A DNA stretch of 64,000 nucleotides from Rutidosis leptorrhynchoides. Lineage: Eukaryota; Streptophyta; Magnoliopsida; Asterales; Asteraceae. The stretch spans positions 311,846,501-311,910,500 of the forward strand of contig NC_092335.1 of the NCBI RefSeq assembly GCF_046630445.1. The letters run 5' to 3'. Position numbers and translations under genes: made by a program. How positions within the stretch are numbered: the first letter of the stretch is position 1; each line of letters opens with the position of its first letter. The notes under the pieces were generated by a model, which did no database searches, was not told the DNA's origin, and was given only the letters and a program-made list of their open reading frames with translations. Positions 10,883 to 25,056 of this stretch are shown here, one piece after another.

Positions 10883-12143
10883 TGTAAAGACTTCTCCTAA
10901 TCCATAAGAACTAATACAATAACATATGATTACATCGCGAGGTATTTGACCTCTATATGATACATTTTACAAACATTGCATTCGTTTTAAAAGATAAACT
11001 TTCATTACATCGAAAGTTGACAGGAATGCATATCATTTCATAATATCCATCTATAAATGATCTAATTTGTCATTTACTTAATCATAATCTTTACTGAACT
11101 CAACGACTCGAATGCAATGTCTTTCGAAATATGCCATGAATGACTCCAAGTAATATCCTTAAAATGAGCTAATGCACAGCGGAAGATTTCTTTAATACCT
11201 GAGAATAAACATGCTTTAAAATGTCAACCAAAAGGTTGGTGAGTTCATTAGTTTATCATAATCATTCATTTTCATCAATTTAATAGACCACAAGAATTTT
11301 ATTTCCAGTTCTCATAAATATACGTCCCATGCATAGAGACAAAAATCATTGATTTGGTGAACACCTAGTAACCGACATTAACAAGATGCATATAAGAATA
11401 TCCCCTATCATTCCGGGAAATCCTTCGGACATGATAAAAACGAATTCGAAGTACTAAAGCATCCGGTACTTTGGATGGGGTTCGTTAGGCCCAATAGATC
11501 TATCTTTAGTAGATCGGTTTACTAATTTTTAGGTTACCAAGCAAAAGGGGTATATTCGGCTTCGATCATTCACCCATATAATGTAGTTTCAATTACTTGT
11601 GTCTATTTCCTAAAACATTTATTAAAAATTGCGCATGTATTCTCAGCCCAAAAATATAAAGGGTAAAAAGGCAAATGAAACTCACCATACTGTATTTTGT
11701 AGTAAAAATACATATAACGTCATTGAACAAGTATAGGGTTGGCCTCGGATTCATGAACCTATATTGTTCATATATATATATTAAAACACATACACGTAGT
11801 CGAGCAATTTCACATATTATAACTTTATATATATTATATATTTAATTTGTATATATATATATTTGAAAATGATTATTATTTGTATAGTTTTATATATATA
11901 TATTTTTTTTTAAAATACCTAATTGATTATATATATGAATATTTATTTAAAGATTGTTAATATAATTAATTCATATGTAATGTTACTTATAAATATATAT
12001 TTATATCAATAGTAATAAAAGTTATGTTTGATTATAATGATAATATCAGTAATAATAATAATAATAATAATACTGATGATAATAATAATTATAGTAGTAA
12101 TAATAATAGTGATAAAAATAGCAATAATGTCTCTAAAAATAAT

Positions 12144-12272
<129 letters not shown>

Positions 12273-12611
12273 CATCCTAATATTAATTGAAATGATAATT
12301 TTTATAAAAATGTTATTTGTAATAATAATATTAGTAATCTCAATAAATATAGTACTTTTACTAAAAAGATACTTTTTATAATAATTTTAGCAATAATAAT
12401 GTTTATAATATTAATAATAATAATAATAAAAAATAATATTGATTTTCATCATAATAGTACTACTAATAATATCCTAAGTGATGATACTAATATTAATAAT
12501 AATAATTATAATGATAATATTAATACTTTATAATAAAATTTACTACTAATGATAATCATATTAACAATATTAATAATAATATTAATAACAACAACAACAA
12601 CAACAACAACA

Positions 12612-12731
<120 letters not shown>

Positions 12732-12769
12732 GGAGTTATACCTCAAAGAAAATCGGACTAAAAAGAATG

Positions 12770-12840
12770 ACACTAGTCAGGATCAAACCTGAGACCTCTC
12801 GCAAACACACAAACACCCCTAACCATCCAAGCTATAACGT
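12770..12840 (-). repeat. tRNA-like (SINE-type) promoter patch in the family C LTR
   Basis: On the minus strand an A-box-like TAGCTTGGATGGTTAG (12819-12834) is followed about 30 nt later by a B-box-like GGTTTGATCC (about 12780-12789). The spacing fits an RNA polymerase III internal promoter, but no cloverleaf can be closed, so it is a SINE-like or tRNA-derived relic. A better-kept relative sits at the equivalent place in the other C LTR (56511-56565). Confidence 0.5.
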
Positions 12841-15208
12841 ATTTTTGTTTTAATTTGCTATCTGAATTCATGTAACCCGTTCTATTTCAGTTTCTATTCT
12901 TTCTCCTTCTTCACCATTAATTATAATCATCATCGTTTCTTTTTCATTAATGGATCAACAACTATATCATTATAATATCATCATAATATCATATTATCAT
13001 CATTCTCCTTCACGAATTCATGTATCATCATCGATATCAAATATCGCGTATCAGGATCATCGAGAGTCATCACTCTTTTTACCTCGCTTCAGCATCAATT
13101 ATCCTTATCAAAATTTCACTATTATTATTGTGACACTTCATCTGCCTCGTTATCACCATCGTATTATCTCATCATTTCATTTATTCGTTACTTCATCATC
13201 TTAATCGAATCATGGGCTTATATAAACCGAAACAGCTCGTCACCATTCTTGTTGGGCCATAAATGGTTAATGGGTTGAAACATAAAAATAAATAAAATGA
13301 TGGATGTTTGTGTAGTGGCTTCTGTTCCTCTTTTCCCTTCTTTTTAACTGACAGAAAAATAGAAACGTAGCAACATCATCATCCTATAACACTATCAAAG
13401 AAAAGCGAGTAGCTCGAGACATGGTTGCGCCAGTTTGGTTTGGTTTAAACAGAAACATAATCAGAATCACCGTAGCAATAACTAACGTGTAATTCAATGG
13501 TTCTTTATGGTGAAGCTATAGTGATGGTGATTGTTTTGTTGGGACAAGATTAGAAACGAATCATTGCAGCAGCCCAACATAATATTTTCGGCCCATTCAT
13601 GAACAGAACTTAGTAGCCCAAGAAACTAATGTCAATCTTGCACAACCATATCCAAGCCTAATTTGATTATTCTGATCGTTAAACTTTATAGATTTATTTG
13701 TGTTTGTGGGGTTGGTTTGAAAACAGAATAATCATCATCTAAACCCTTTACAGCTCACATCCTCACATGTAATATCTATTACACATATAATATCTATTAA
13801 TCAAGTCATCATGTCTTCCACTATGTCGGCCAAAAATAAAGTAGCATCAACAACGATAGGAGTAATATATAATATAGGCGTTTGATAAAGGTTTAAGTTC
13901 TCAAACATCTGCTGCAACAGTAGAACTAAAAAATTTTTTTTGCAGGTGGTCACCTTTGGCTGTAATCGTTATCGTTATCACATAAACGATAGCAATAAGT
14001 ACAACGTAGAAGTATGTTATAGCAGAAGCCGGCTTTATTGGTTATAGTAATATTAATGGGCGTTGCAGCAGTGGAGCAAAATAGCTCAGTTTTGAGGTTT
14101 GAGCAGAAAACACACAGGAACTGTTTTGAGTTCTTGATAGGTTAAGGTTGCTGGTGGTGGTGAGGTTCCAGCGAGAAGAGGAGGCCATATTTGGTCAATG
14201 ATGGTGGGATTCATGACCGGTGGTGATGGTAGTTTTGAAACTATACATGAAATAGAAAGAACACGTGTGATAGAGAGCTAAGGTGGTGCTAATTAAATGG
14301 GTTTTGAGATATTGTTGATATTGTTTCATAGTTCCATGACAGAATATATGTAGCAGCAAACAGTGGTGGGTGTTGAGGTGGTGAGGTGGTGATGGTTCCC
14401 TAACATCACCGAAGGGAGAGATAGATGAGATAGAGAGATGTGATTCTTGGTGATGATTGGGGTTCGGTTATGAATTTTCAATTCACAGAAACATAAGTCG
14501 AATAGCAGGATAGTTGTTTTGGTGATACTAGGTGGTGTCGGTTGTGAATATAGTGATGGGTTCTCAAGGAAGTAAGAAATAAAGAAAGAGAGAATGTGTG
14601 AGTGGTTCTTGTAAGTTTAGAATGAAAACATAAAGAATGGATGGAGTTTAAGAAGGCAGAAGAAAGGAGATGGATATATTTCAATCATTTGTAATACTCC
14701 GTATAGTGTTTAATCAATCAAACACAGTCGCAAATAGTAATCTAAATATAAATATCAAATGGATCGAATCAAACACAGTATTTAATAATCAAGCATAGTA
14801 TTCTAATAGTAATGCAGCCACATTCCTTAAATTTATGTGCCGACAGTTTTCACAGACTATTATATCGTACTCCGTTGTGTAACTCAGTGGTGAATAAAAG
14901 TGTTCAGAAAAATCCTATATTTTCACAGTAATTATTTATATTTATTTTGGTCATTATGGTATAAAATTTACTCATTAATTATGAAATAAAAATTACATTA
15001 ATTATTCACTCCCAACCCCAAGTAAAATATAAAAAAATTTAAAATTTAACAAATAGCTCCTAAATACATTTTCTACTAAGTCTATAATTTATAAAATCCA
15101 TTATCGGATCACCGTTTATTTTAAAATCACATAAGTTCGTTTCTAACTTGATTAATAACTATCAAAATGACAAACGAGCCCTTCGAGCATTTATTAAATA
15201 AATTCTAA

Positions 15209-15325
<117 letters not shown>

Positions 15326-15579
15326 ATATCATATATTATTTTATTTACACAAATGAATTAAATCATATAAGTTTCTATTTCAAATTTATATATATATTTA
15401 AATATATATGTATTTATTTACAGATAGTGGTTCGTGAATCGTCGGGAATAGTCGAAGGTCAAATGAATTCATAACATAATTCAAAATTTTTGAGACTCAA
15501 CCTTACAGACTTTGCTTATCGTATCGAAATCATATAAAGATTTAGTTTAAATTTGGTCTAAAATTTCCTGGTCATCACA

Positions 15580-16100
15580 TTCCTCTAATACGAGCCGTTG
15601 TTTTCATAAATGGTTTAGAAAAACCTGGTGGCTTAGAGGTTCCCGGGTTATTGTTACAACTTAAGAAATACGGGTGTTGACGTTACATATAAAGTTTATC
15701 GGGTTGTCTCTATTTTGATGCCCTTTCCCTTATTATTTTCTTTTGCCTCTTCAAATTGGGTCGAGGTAATTTCTATAACATCATCGGAATCCTCGTTGGG
15801 ATCCAATTCATCGAAAAATTGGTAATCTTCCCAATATTTTTCTTCCTCGGCGGAAACACCATTGACCATTTTTATCTTTGGTCCATTGTTTGAGGATTTT
15901 CTTTTATTTATCTGTTTTTCTATGGTTCCTAATATTTCCTCCTCCGGAACCTCTTCTTTCGGTTCCTCTTCTTCCAGTTCCTCCTTTTCCGGTTCCTCCT
16001 CTTCCGGTTCCTCTTCGGGAATTTGTGAATCTTCCCAAACTATATTCGACTCTTCATTATTATTAGGTGAGTCGATGGGATTTGTACTAGAGGTAGACAT
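15580..16100 (-). pseudogene. Acidic ORF of element A-minus, truncated copy
   Basis: The frame starts at 16100 with MSTSSTNPIDSPNNN, the same start as the intact 208-codon ORF at 35692. The proteins are alike through the Glu/Pro run, the KQINKRKSS basic patch and NGVSAEE.KYWEDYQFFDE. A deletion near 15700 ends this copy early (134 codons, stop at 15696). The DNA still matches the downstream part of the A-plus ORF (for example AACACCCGTATTTCTTAAGT) until the C LTR interrupts at 15579. Its place between primer-binding site and gag is the same as in A-plus. Confidence 0.75.
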
Positions 16101-16293
16101 CTAACACACAATATCAAACACGTTAAGAGATTAATATATCACATAATATTTACATGTTAACAATATATAGTTTCCAACAAAAATGTTAAGCAATCGTTTT
16201 TCAAGTAAACACGGTCGAAGTCCAGACTCACTAATGCATCCTAACGAACTCGATAAAACACACTAATGCAAATTTCTGGTTCTCTAAGACCAA

Positions 16294-16306
16294 CGCTCGG
16301 ATACCA
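16294..16306 (-). other. Primer-binding site of A-minus
   Basis: Minus-strand TGGTATCCGAGCG follows the LTR end after two bases. It differs from the common TGGTATCAGAGC at one base and equals the A-plus site at 35482. Confidence 0.75.
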
Positions 16307-17503
16307 ACTGAAATGTCCCGTTCATATTGATTATAAACGTTCTATATTAATTGATTTCGTCGCGAGGTTTTGACCTCTATACGAGACATTTTTCAAAGAC
16401 TGCATTCATTTTTAAAACAACCATAACCTTTATTTTATTGATAAAGGTTTAAAAAGCATTACGTAGATTATGAAATAATGTTAATCTAAAATATACCGTT
16501 TACACACGACCATTACATAATGGTTTACAATAAGAATATATTACATCAAAAATAAGTTTCTTGAATGCAGTTTTTACACAATTTCATACAAGCATGGACT
16601 CCAAATCTTGTCCTTATTTTAGTATGCAACAGCGGAAGCTCTTAATAATCACCTGAGAATAAACATGCTTAAAACATCAACAAAAATGTTGGTGAGTTAT
16701 AGGTTTAACCTATATATTATCAAATCATAATAATACACCACAAGATTTCATTTTTATAACACATCTCATATCAGGCATTTCGTAGACTGCATAGAGATAA
16801 AAAAAATCATTCATATGTTGAACACCTGGTAACCGACGTTAACTTAATGCATAGAATATCCCCAAAACAGAACCTCTCGTCTGTATAATAATCTCGAAGT
16901 ACTAAACCATCCATAACCTGAATGGGGGTTGTTAAGCTCAATACATCTATCTTTAGGATTCGTGTCAATTAGAGGCCATTTCCCTGATTCTTAGGTTACC
17001 AGACTTGAAGGGCAATATTTAGTTTAATAATCCAACCATAGAATGTAGTTTTGCATACTTGTGTCTATTTTGTAAAACATTTATAAATCTTCATGTATTC
17101 TCATCCCAAAAAAAATATTAGATTGTAAAAGTGGGACTATAACTCACTTTCACAGATTTTTACTTTGCCGGAAGTAAGACTTGGCCACTGGTCGATTCAC
17201 GAACCTATATCAAATATATACATATACATAAAAGTATGATAAAAGTATATTCACCACATTTATTACGTTTTAATTATTTAAGTTTGTTAAGTTACCAGTC
17301 CTCGTTAGTAACCTACAACTAGTTGTCCACAGTTAGATGTATAGAAATAAATCAATATATATTATCTTGAATCAATCCACGGCCCAGTGTATACAGGTCT
17401 CAGGCTAAATCACAACTCAAAGTATATATATTTTTGGAATCAACCTCAACCCTGTATAGCGAACTCGAACATTACAGCATATAGAGTGTCTATGGTTGTT
17501 CCA

Positions 17504-17614
<111 letters not shown>

Positions 17615-19322
17615 TCGATATGATATGTCAAAACATTGTATACGTGTCTATGGTATCACAAGATTACATAATATATGTTAGAATACATGTATAATACAAT
17701 ATAAGTTAGCTAGGATATGATTAGTGTAGATTTGTTATAAAATTTTCGTAGCTACAACAAGTAAAATTTTCCAATTTTGTTTTACCCATAACTTCTTTGT
17801 TTTAAATCCGTTTTGAGTGATTCAAGTTGCTATGGGTTCATAATGAACTGTAATTTATGAAACTAAACAGAAAAATTATAAGTTTATAGTCAGAAATACA
17901 AGTTACAAGTCATTTACTAAAGTGGTAGTCATTTTCGTCGTAAGAACGACATCTTGATGACCATTTTGAAAAACTTTTTTCCACTTTGAGTTTAACCATG
18001 ATTTTTGGATATAGTTTCATGTTCATAAGAAAAATCATTTTCCCAGAAGAACAACTTTTAAATCAAAGTTTATCATAGTTTTTAATTATCAAACCCAAAA
18101 CTGCCCGCGGTGTTACTACGACGGCGTATGTCCGGTTTTACGGTGTTCTTCGTGTTTCCAGGTTTTAAATCATTAATTTAGCATATCATATAGATATAGA
18201 AAATGTGTTTAGTTGATTTTAAAAGTCAAGTTAGAAGGATTAACTTTATTTACAAACAAGATTAGAATTAACTAAACTATATTCTTGTGATTACAAGTTT
18301 AAATCTTTGAATAAGATAGCTTTATATGTATGAATCGAATGATGTTATGAACATCATTACTACCTTAAGTTTAGTAGGTAAACCTGCTGGAAGTGACAAG
18401 AAATGATCTAGCTTCAAAAGATTCTTGGATGACTTGAAAGTTCTTGAAGAAGAATCATGACACGAAAACAAGTTTAAGTAAGATTTGTGCTCGAATTAAG
18501 ATTGTTATAGTTATAGAAATTGAATCAAAGTTTGAATATGAGTATTACCTTGAATTATAGAGATAACCTACTGTAAGTAACAAAGGTTTCTTGATCTTGG
18601 ATGATTACTTGGAATGGATTAGAAAGCTTGGAAGAAATCTTGCAAACTTGAAAGTGTTCTTGGTTTTATGAAACTAGAACTTATAGAATATATGAAGAAC
18701 ACTTAGAACTTAAAGATAGAACTTGAGAGAGATCAATTAGATGAAGAAAATTGAAGAATGAAACTGTTTGTAGGTGTTTTTAGTCGATGGTATATGGATT
18801 AGATATAAAGGATGTGTAAGTTTCTTTTCATGTAAATAATTCATGAATGATTTATAATATTTTTTGTAATTTTGTGAGTTATTTCATGCTAGTTGCCAAA
18901 TGATGGTTCCCACATGTTTAATGACTCACATGGGCTACTAAGGAGCTGATCATTGAAGTGTATATACCAATAGTATATACATCTAGAAGCTGTGTATTGT
19001 AAGAGTACGAATACGGGTGCATACGAGTAGAATTGTTGATGAAAATGAATGAGGATGTAATTGTAAGCATTTTTGTTAAGTAGAAGTACTTTGATATGTG
19101 TCTTGAAGTCTTTCAAAAGAGTACTAATACATCTAAATACACTACATGTATATAAATTTTAACTGAGTCGTTAAGTCATCGTTAGTCGTTACATGTAAGT
19201 GTTGTTTTGAAACCTTTAAGTTAACGATCTTGTTAACTGTAATTAATTCATTGTTATTATACTTAAATGAGATGTTAAATTGTTATGTTAACATGATAAA
19301 ATGGTGTATGAATATATCTTAA

Positions 19323-19326
<4 letters not shown>

Positions 19327-19410
<84 letters not shown>
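19327..19410. repeat. (TA)n microsatellite in LTR
   Basis: About 84 bp of pure AT repeat. Confidence 0.95.
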
Positions 19411-19413
<3 letters not shown>

Positions 19414-19718
19414 AAAATACTATTACAACAATAATCGTTACGTATATATATTGTTTCGAAATTCTTAAGTTAGTAGTCTTGTTTTACATATGTAGTTCAT
19501 TGTTAATATACTTAATGATATATATAATTATCATTTTATCATGTTAAATATAGTGTAACAATATCTTAATATGATACATATGTATTTAGTAAGACGTTGT
19601 TATAATGATAATCGTTATATATATCGTTTCGAGTTTCTTAACATAGTAGTCTCATTTTTATGTATATAACTCATTGTTAATATACCTAGTGATATACTTA
19701 CTTATCATAATATCATGT

Positions 19719-19722
<4 letters not shown>

Positions 19723-19791
<69 letters not shown>

Positions 19792-19809
19792 ATATATATA
19801 TATATATAT
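19723..19809. repeat. (TA)n microsatellite in LTR
   Basis: About 87 bp of AT repeat with one C interruption near 19790. Confidence 0.95.
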
Positions 19810-20020
19810 CATCATATAGTTTTTACAAGTTTTAACGTTCGTGAATCGCCGGTCAACTTGGGTGGTCAATTATCTACATGACACTCATTTCAAATAATCA
19901 AGTCTTAACAAGTTTGATTACTTAACATGTTGGAAACATTTAATCATGTAAATATCAATTTCATTTAATATATATATAAATAAATATAAATATAAACATG
20001 GAAAAGTTCGGGTCACCACA

Positions 20021-20025
20021 CAGTA
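20021..20025. repeat. Target site duplication of A-minus, right copy (CAGTA)
   Basis: CAGTA directly after the LTR end GGTCACCACA. It is identical to 5538-5542. Confidence 0.85.
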
Positions 20026-20656
20026 AAATCTACGAACATTCGGCAAGACCTATCAGGTATTTTTTTAACAATACCGGGTTAGCGACCCAGGTTTGATACC
20101 AAACTTCCCTTAGAATGTTTGCTTTTACTAGCTTGTCCACTTCGGCTTTCAACCAGTCACTTCTTTAAGGTTCTATACCTCTTTTCTTTTGTCGCACATG
20201 TTATATGCTTGGATTACCATTAAGCTTATGCTCTGCGATTTCTCTTGGTACACCAGTCATGTCTGCCTTAGTCCATGTGAACACATCCGCGTTAAAGACC
20301 AATATATCACGGAGCTTGAATTTTGTTTCGTTAGATAAGCTTCCACCAATTTTAATCATTTTATCAGGGTAACGTTGATTAGCTATAATCATATAGCTAT
20401 GCAGTTGTTCCACATGACTTGGTTGATGATTTGTTTGCTCCCTTGTCGAACAAATTGTGTCCTGACTTTCCAACCTGATTGTTGTAATACCTAAAGTTGT
20501 AAGGAATTTCACTAGGCCTTGTACTTTAGAAGGAATTGCTCCTAAGCTTTGTAAAGTTGTACGACTTATCAAAGCATTGTATAGGGAGTACGAGTGTACC
20601 ATAAAGAATTCAACAATAGTGCTCTTAGCCATCTCCTTGTTATTGCCATCCACCAA
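20026..20656 (-). pseudogene. Tat-type protease-RT junction, upstream half
   Basis: A 151-codon frame (20201-20656) carries SYNALISRTTLQSLGAIPSK and DVFTWTKADMTGVPREIAEH, matching the end of the protease and the start of RT in Tat elements (YN.I.GR..L...GA; DVFAWT..DMPGI). Further downstream, with stops, the strand still reads AEVDKLVKANILREVWYQTW then VANPVLLKK, the RT block 1 of this lineage. The sequence ends at CAGTA, where A-minus interrupts it. Early stops make it non-functional. Confidence 0.75.
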
Positions 20657-20659
20657 ATC

Positions 20660-22845
20660 TAATTCAAGTTCAATGACCCCTAATGACCACGCGGATTTTC
20701 TAGAGAATCTAGATAATGAGATTGTAGGCGCGATTAACTATGAGCGTACAGATCCTGGTAGTAATCTGAAACAATGATAATACATGATGTCGACACCACC
20801 GCCAATGTCCATATGGAGGCATTTTATTGTACAACCGCAACTTTTAATGCGCCCATTTATCTTAATTGGTGTGTCGGATGGTTCTTGCGTAGTTGTTACA
20901 AATAATATAGGAATGTTTTCTCACTCTTATGGTCTTTCTGCTTATCGTCGCTGGCCAATTCTTCCACTAGTTACCATGCTGATAACTTTTTCTACCTCTT
21001 TACCCTTTGATTCATTCTTCTTTTACCAAGGGTATTCTTTTTCCTATTTTGGCTTATCACCAGGTGGCTTGGCAGCTTTCTTCAGATGCTGTAGTTTTCC
21101 TTTCTCGAGCTCTGCAATGACCCTTTTTATTAATTACCTACACTTATTTGTCTCGTAACCAAAATCATCATGCAATTCATAGAATTTGCTCTCCGCCTTC
21201 TTCACGTATTCTGAAAGATGTGCGGGAGCTTCAAAAGTTTTATATACCGGCTCAATGGCCAACATTGCTTTTGGTGTTTTAGTGAGATCTCTGATAACTG
21301 AATAATTATCATGTTGTTACTCCTGCCTTTATAACCGCCCCGCCTCTGTTTTTACTATACTTACGGTATTTGTTGCTATTATAACTACCGCCCCATGATG
21401 GACCGTTGTTATATCTTTTCCCTGACCCCGATGACCGTCCTTCGTCACGATAGTGATCACCATCATTACTTTTACTATACGAAGAATTTTTTTTCTTAGT
21501 TATGTGTTACGTCTTCTTGAGATCGCATGTGATCGTGCGCTTCCTTCACTACTTCCACATATGTTTTTGGAACTCGTCTGTGCAACCGTTACTGTAACGA
21601 CAGGTGTCTGTCGGTATCAATGCAATGGATAAAACTTGACACCTTCTGACTTTCTGGTAAGTCCGAAATCTTTGCTACTTTCTTATTGTACCTGTCAATG
21701 ATCTCTCTCAAAGACTCCTTGGGTCTCTTCTTAATATCATGGCACTCAACATGTGTCCTTTTATGAGCTTGCAAGTTATGGAAATATACCAGGAAGCGGG
21801 ATCTTAATTCTGCAAAACTCTTTATGCTTTAAGTTGGAAAATTATTAAACCATTATCTTGTGACTGCTTGTAGCATGATAGGGAGCATATGACATGCTGT
21901 CGAATCCCCCCAACTATGCGTTCATGCTATCCCGTTAAATCTTTGTAAAAAAATCATCTGGATTTTACAAACTATCATAGCTTTCGAAGGTCGGCGGTAA
22001 TACCAGTGCTACCGGAAAAGGATGATTTGTGATATGTGATTTGAACTTTTATGTGGTAGAAGCTAATTGAAGAGATTGCTTGACCTTGTGGCCCTGCATT
22101 GTTGCAAACAAATCTAATAATTCTTACGCACGAGATGGATGATTAAAAGCTGGTGCCAGATGATGTGGGGCTACTTGCTGTAATTGAAACAACAAGTTAT
22201 TTGAGCTACTAGGCTCTAAGATTGTATTGCTCAATTTTTGTGTAACTGGCGTGTGTTGAAGCGATGTTGGTGGTGCATTATCCACCGTTGGTTATGGGGA
22301 TGTATAAGTCGCTGATGCATGTTACATAGTAAGTGTTATAAATGAACCACCTAGGTTTCTCAGACCCATCTTTTGTATTGCTACTTGAGCGTTTGTAGGC
22401 GTAACCCAACGTATCGGGGTTTAAGATTATATTGTTGTAAAAATCAGAATAGTTCCTACATAAGTAGTTTGCACTTTATAACATGTGGAAATAGTTTGCG
22501 TTGGTGACCCACAACTTACGTTTGTTGTCTTGACTTCAGGATACAGGGTGAAACATGACCTCACTGCAGGAAATGGGGGTAAATTTTTATTAGGTGTATA
22601 CTCCTAATGGTTCTGCATCCCAGCCATATTAGGTGACTGAGCCCTAGATTTGTCTTGTATTGTCGGCCCTTGTTGTGGCTTAGATCCAACATTTTTGAGC
22701 TTGCTAGATGTTTTGATGTAGCCTTTCCCGACGTCGCCGGCGTTGGTGGGGTTTTTATTATGTTCACAGGCGTATGACAGCCTAACCCACTTGGCGAATC
22801 TGAATGTATTTGAGGCGATTGTGAACTTTCATTTCCTGTAGCCAT
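20660..22845 (-). pseudogene. Tat-type gag, decayed
   Basis: Translation can begin at 22845 (MATGNESSQSPQIHSD). Pieces in several frames are typical of this gag: LREIIDRYNKKVAKISDLPE (near 21680), a Gly/Arg/Asn-rich patch (SYNSNKYRKYSKNRGG, near 21350), EPVYKTFEAPAHLSEY, and a degenerate knuckle YELHDDFGYETNKCRQL (near 21150). No frame longer than about 110 codons survives. Confidence 0.65.
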
Positions 22846-22993
22846 TGATGATGATCTGAAAGTTTTGTTAAAAAATCTAAAAGTAACCAATTAACTAAAT
22901 AGAAAAATTTTTAATGAAAAAACGTATAACAAACCATAAAAATGCCAATTCCAATGTATTTATTCTATAATCGTTTCCACGAATGGTGCCAAT

Positions 22994-23450
22994 TGATCAA
23001 TCATATTTTTACGGGATTAGGGTGAACCTATGCTTGAGTGTAATAATAGGGTTTAAGGACAAACAATACTCGAATCTCTCATATAAGTCATGGGTAACCC
23101 ACACAGGAATCAGAATGATTCCGCCAGGGTGGCCGAATGTAAGTCCACCAACAAGCTAGCATACAGGGTTGAGTGGTCATAAGAAATGAAGGATTCATAG
23201 TTCATGGAACATACTTGAAAGTCTTAGATGAATGTGATGATTGCAAGAATGCTTATTCTTCCAATGTAGTATGCTATGTTACGTACGAAAAGGAGCTCCT
23301 AAGATTTACAAAAGAGACCGATTTGTTAGCAAAAGGGTTTCATAATAAGGTAGAGACCTTTTTTTCTTTTTTTCTTTTTTGTAAAAACAGGTTGCTAAAG
23401 TTCACCCAAGAGGCCGGTTTTGTTCCATATCCCTGAAGCCGGTTTCTATA
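22994..23450 (-). repeat. Probable LTR end of the Tat-type element
   Basis: The sequence directly outside the primer-binding site begins TGATCA (an LTR would end ...CA on the minus strand), so LTR sequence should extend rightward. I cannot fix the outer end; 23450 is a guess before the MITE. An 87-codon open frame at 23173-23436 shows no recognised domain. Confidence 0.4.
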
Positions 23451-23501
23451 CTCAATAAAAACCTCTTTTTTTGTCATTCTGTAAAAACATGTAATTTCTT
23501 A

Positions 23502-23767
23502 CTCTCTTCATCCCAAATCTATTGTCCCAGACAAAAAAAAACAAAAGACACACTGTTTAAGAAAAAATTGACTGACACATGTACTTTTTTATTAACTTTT
23601 CACTTTTACCCCTTACATTTTATTCATCTTTTTTGTATTACATATAAAAAGTAGGGACATAAAATATATAACTTTATCAGATTATTGTTTTTCATTTATT
23701 GAAATGAACAATTAATTTAGAATATTCTAAAAAAGAATACTGAATTATAGAATTGAGACGTACGGAG
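23502..23767. mobile_element. Stowaway-like MITE upstream of the P450 gene
   Basis: A 266-bp AT-rich segment has inverted ends (CTCTCTTCATCCCAAAT on the left; CTCCGTACGTCTCAAT read inward from the right) and TA on both sides (23500-23501 and 23768-23769). The CTCC.TCCGTCCC-like ends and TA duplication are typical of Stowaway/Mariner MITEs. It encodes nothing. It lies about 190 bp upstream of the P450 TATA box. Confidence 0.6.
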
Positions 23768-23954
23768 TATAAGGGTTCATATTCATTTGTGTAGTAAGTA
23801 TATACTAATAATATGGTTATTTTTCTATAAAAACTAACAAAAAGCCCGTTCTACAAAGTCATGTGTGATATAATTATCTTAGTAAAGAAGGTCAATCATG
23901 ATGTTAAAAAGATGGGGTAAGGGTAAATTTCCCGACGTAGTTCAGTTAGAAAGA

Positions 23955-23962
23955 TATATAAA
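23955..23962 (+). promoter_or_regulatory. Putative TATA box of the P450 gene
   Basis: TATATAAA in the context AAGATATATAAAATGAGAG, about 180 bp before the first ATG. No other clear TATA box lies between it and the start codon. Confidence 0.5.
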
Positions 23963-24138
23963 ATGAGAGATCATATTTCACTTTCAATAGTATCACAAGA
24001 AACATAATATTAAGTGATCATATTTTATTATCCAACATGACAATGAATTCCAAACTACTGTATTAAATCAAAAATATCTGAAGTTCATGTTTTTGCTTAT
24101 AAAAAAGATTTCAATGCAACACCATTTCTTCATTCCCT

Positions 24139-25056
24139 ATGTCTTATCTAATGGAATTTCACATCTCCTTAATCCTCGTAACTGTAATTGTAACTATCTT
24201 CTTTTTGATCAAGCTAATAAATTTAAACAAAAAACCAAATTCAAATCCAACGTTCCCACCTCCTGGTCCATGGAAGCTACCTATCATTGGAAACCTATTA
24301 TTCATGGTGAGTACACAACCACCACATTATGTCCTTCTAAACCTGGCTCGAAAATATGGTCCGTTGATGCATCTTCAACTTGGAGAGGTTTCCGCTTTGA
24401 TAGTGTCATCACCTCAAGTGGCAAAAGAGATCATGATAACTAACGATATCGCTTTTGCAAACAGGCCAGAAATTCAAGCTAGTAAGATCATCATCTATAA
24501 CAATAGCGATATTGGATTTGCTCCGTATGGTAATTACTGGAAGCAACTCAGAAAAATCTGCACCTCAGAATTACTTAGTCCCAAGAAAGTCCAGTCTTGT
24601 TTTTATATCCGAGAGGAAGAAGTCAAGATTATGATAGAATCCATTATGTTGTCATCAGGATCACCAATTAATCTTACTGAAAAGGTTTCGACGTTGGTGA
24701 ATACAATAGTTTCAAGAGCCGCTTTTGGAAAGATCTACAAAGATCAAGATTTACTAGTTCAGACGCTTCATAAAGTGAGCGATATAGTAGGAGGGTTTGA
24801 TTTAGCCGATTTATTTCCCTCTTACAAGTTTCTACATGTTATTACAAGGACGAGCTCGAAGTTGGCTAAAATTCATCAATATCTTGATGGTATCTTTAAC
24901 AACATCATTAAAGAACATGAAAAAGACAAGAGAAAAGTTGTAGGGGTGAAAGACGGAACGGATAAGGAAGATTTGCTTGATATTCTTTTTAGACTCAAAG
25001 ATAGTGGTGATCTTGAGTATCCCATCTCAGTTGACAACATCAAAGCAGTGATATTG
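24139..25056 (+). CDS. Cytochrome P450, CYP71 family, exon 1
   Basis: This exon encodes the first 306 residues of an ER-anchored monooxygenase. Features in order: hydrophobic N-terminal anchor (about residues 5-30), proline hinge PPGPWKLPIIGNL (about 41-53), YGPLMHLQLGEV, FANRPE and APYGNYWKQLRK (C-helix, with the W..R heme-propionate motif), then the F/G-helix region up to VDNIKAVIL just before helix I. ATG at 24139 gives MSYLMEFH; the second ATG (24151) would give the more usual P450 start and may be the real one. The donor site TTG/GTTAGT follows codon 306 in phase 0. The exon has no stop or frameshift. The sequence resembles CYP71 enzymes of specialised metabolism (AV/BL/D-like); the substrate cannot be told. 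Confidence 0.9.

Larger units (their letters stand above)
20026..22993 (-). mobile_element. Tat-type Ty3 element, 5' half (gag to RT), decayed
   Basis: The minus strand runs from the primer-binding site (TTGGCACCATTCGTGG, about 22978-22993) through gag, protease and the start of reverse transcriptase to the A-minus insertion point. The RT continues at 5542 downward. The primer-binding site is a degenerate form of the TTGGCGCCGTCTGTGG of Tat/Athila elements. The element is older than A-minus, since it has many frameshifts and stops. Confidence 0.75.
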
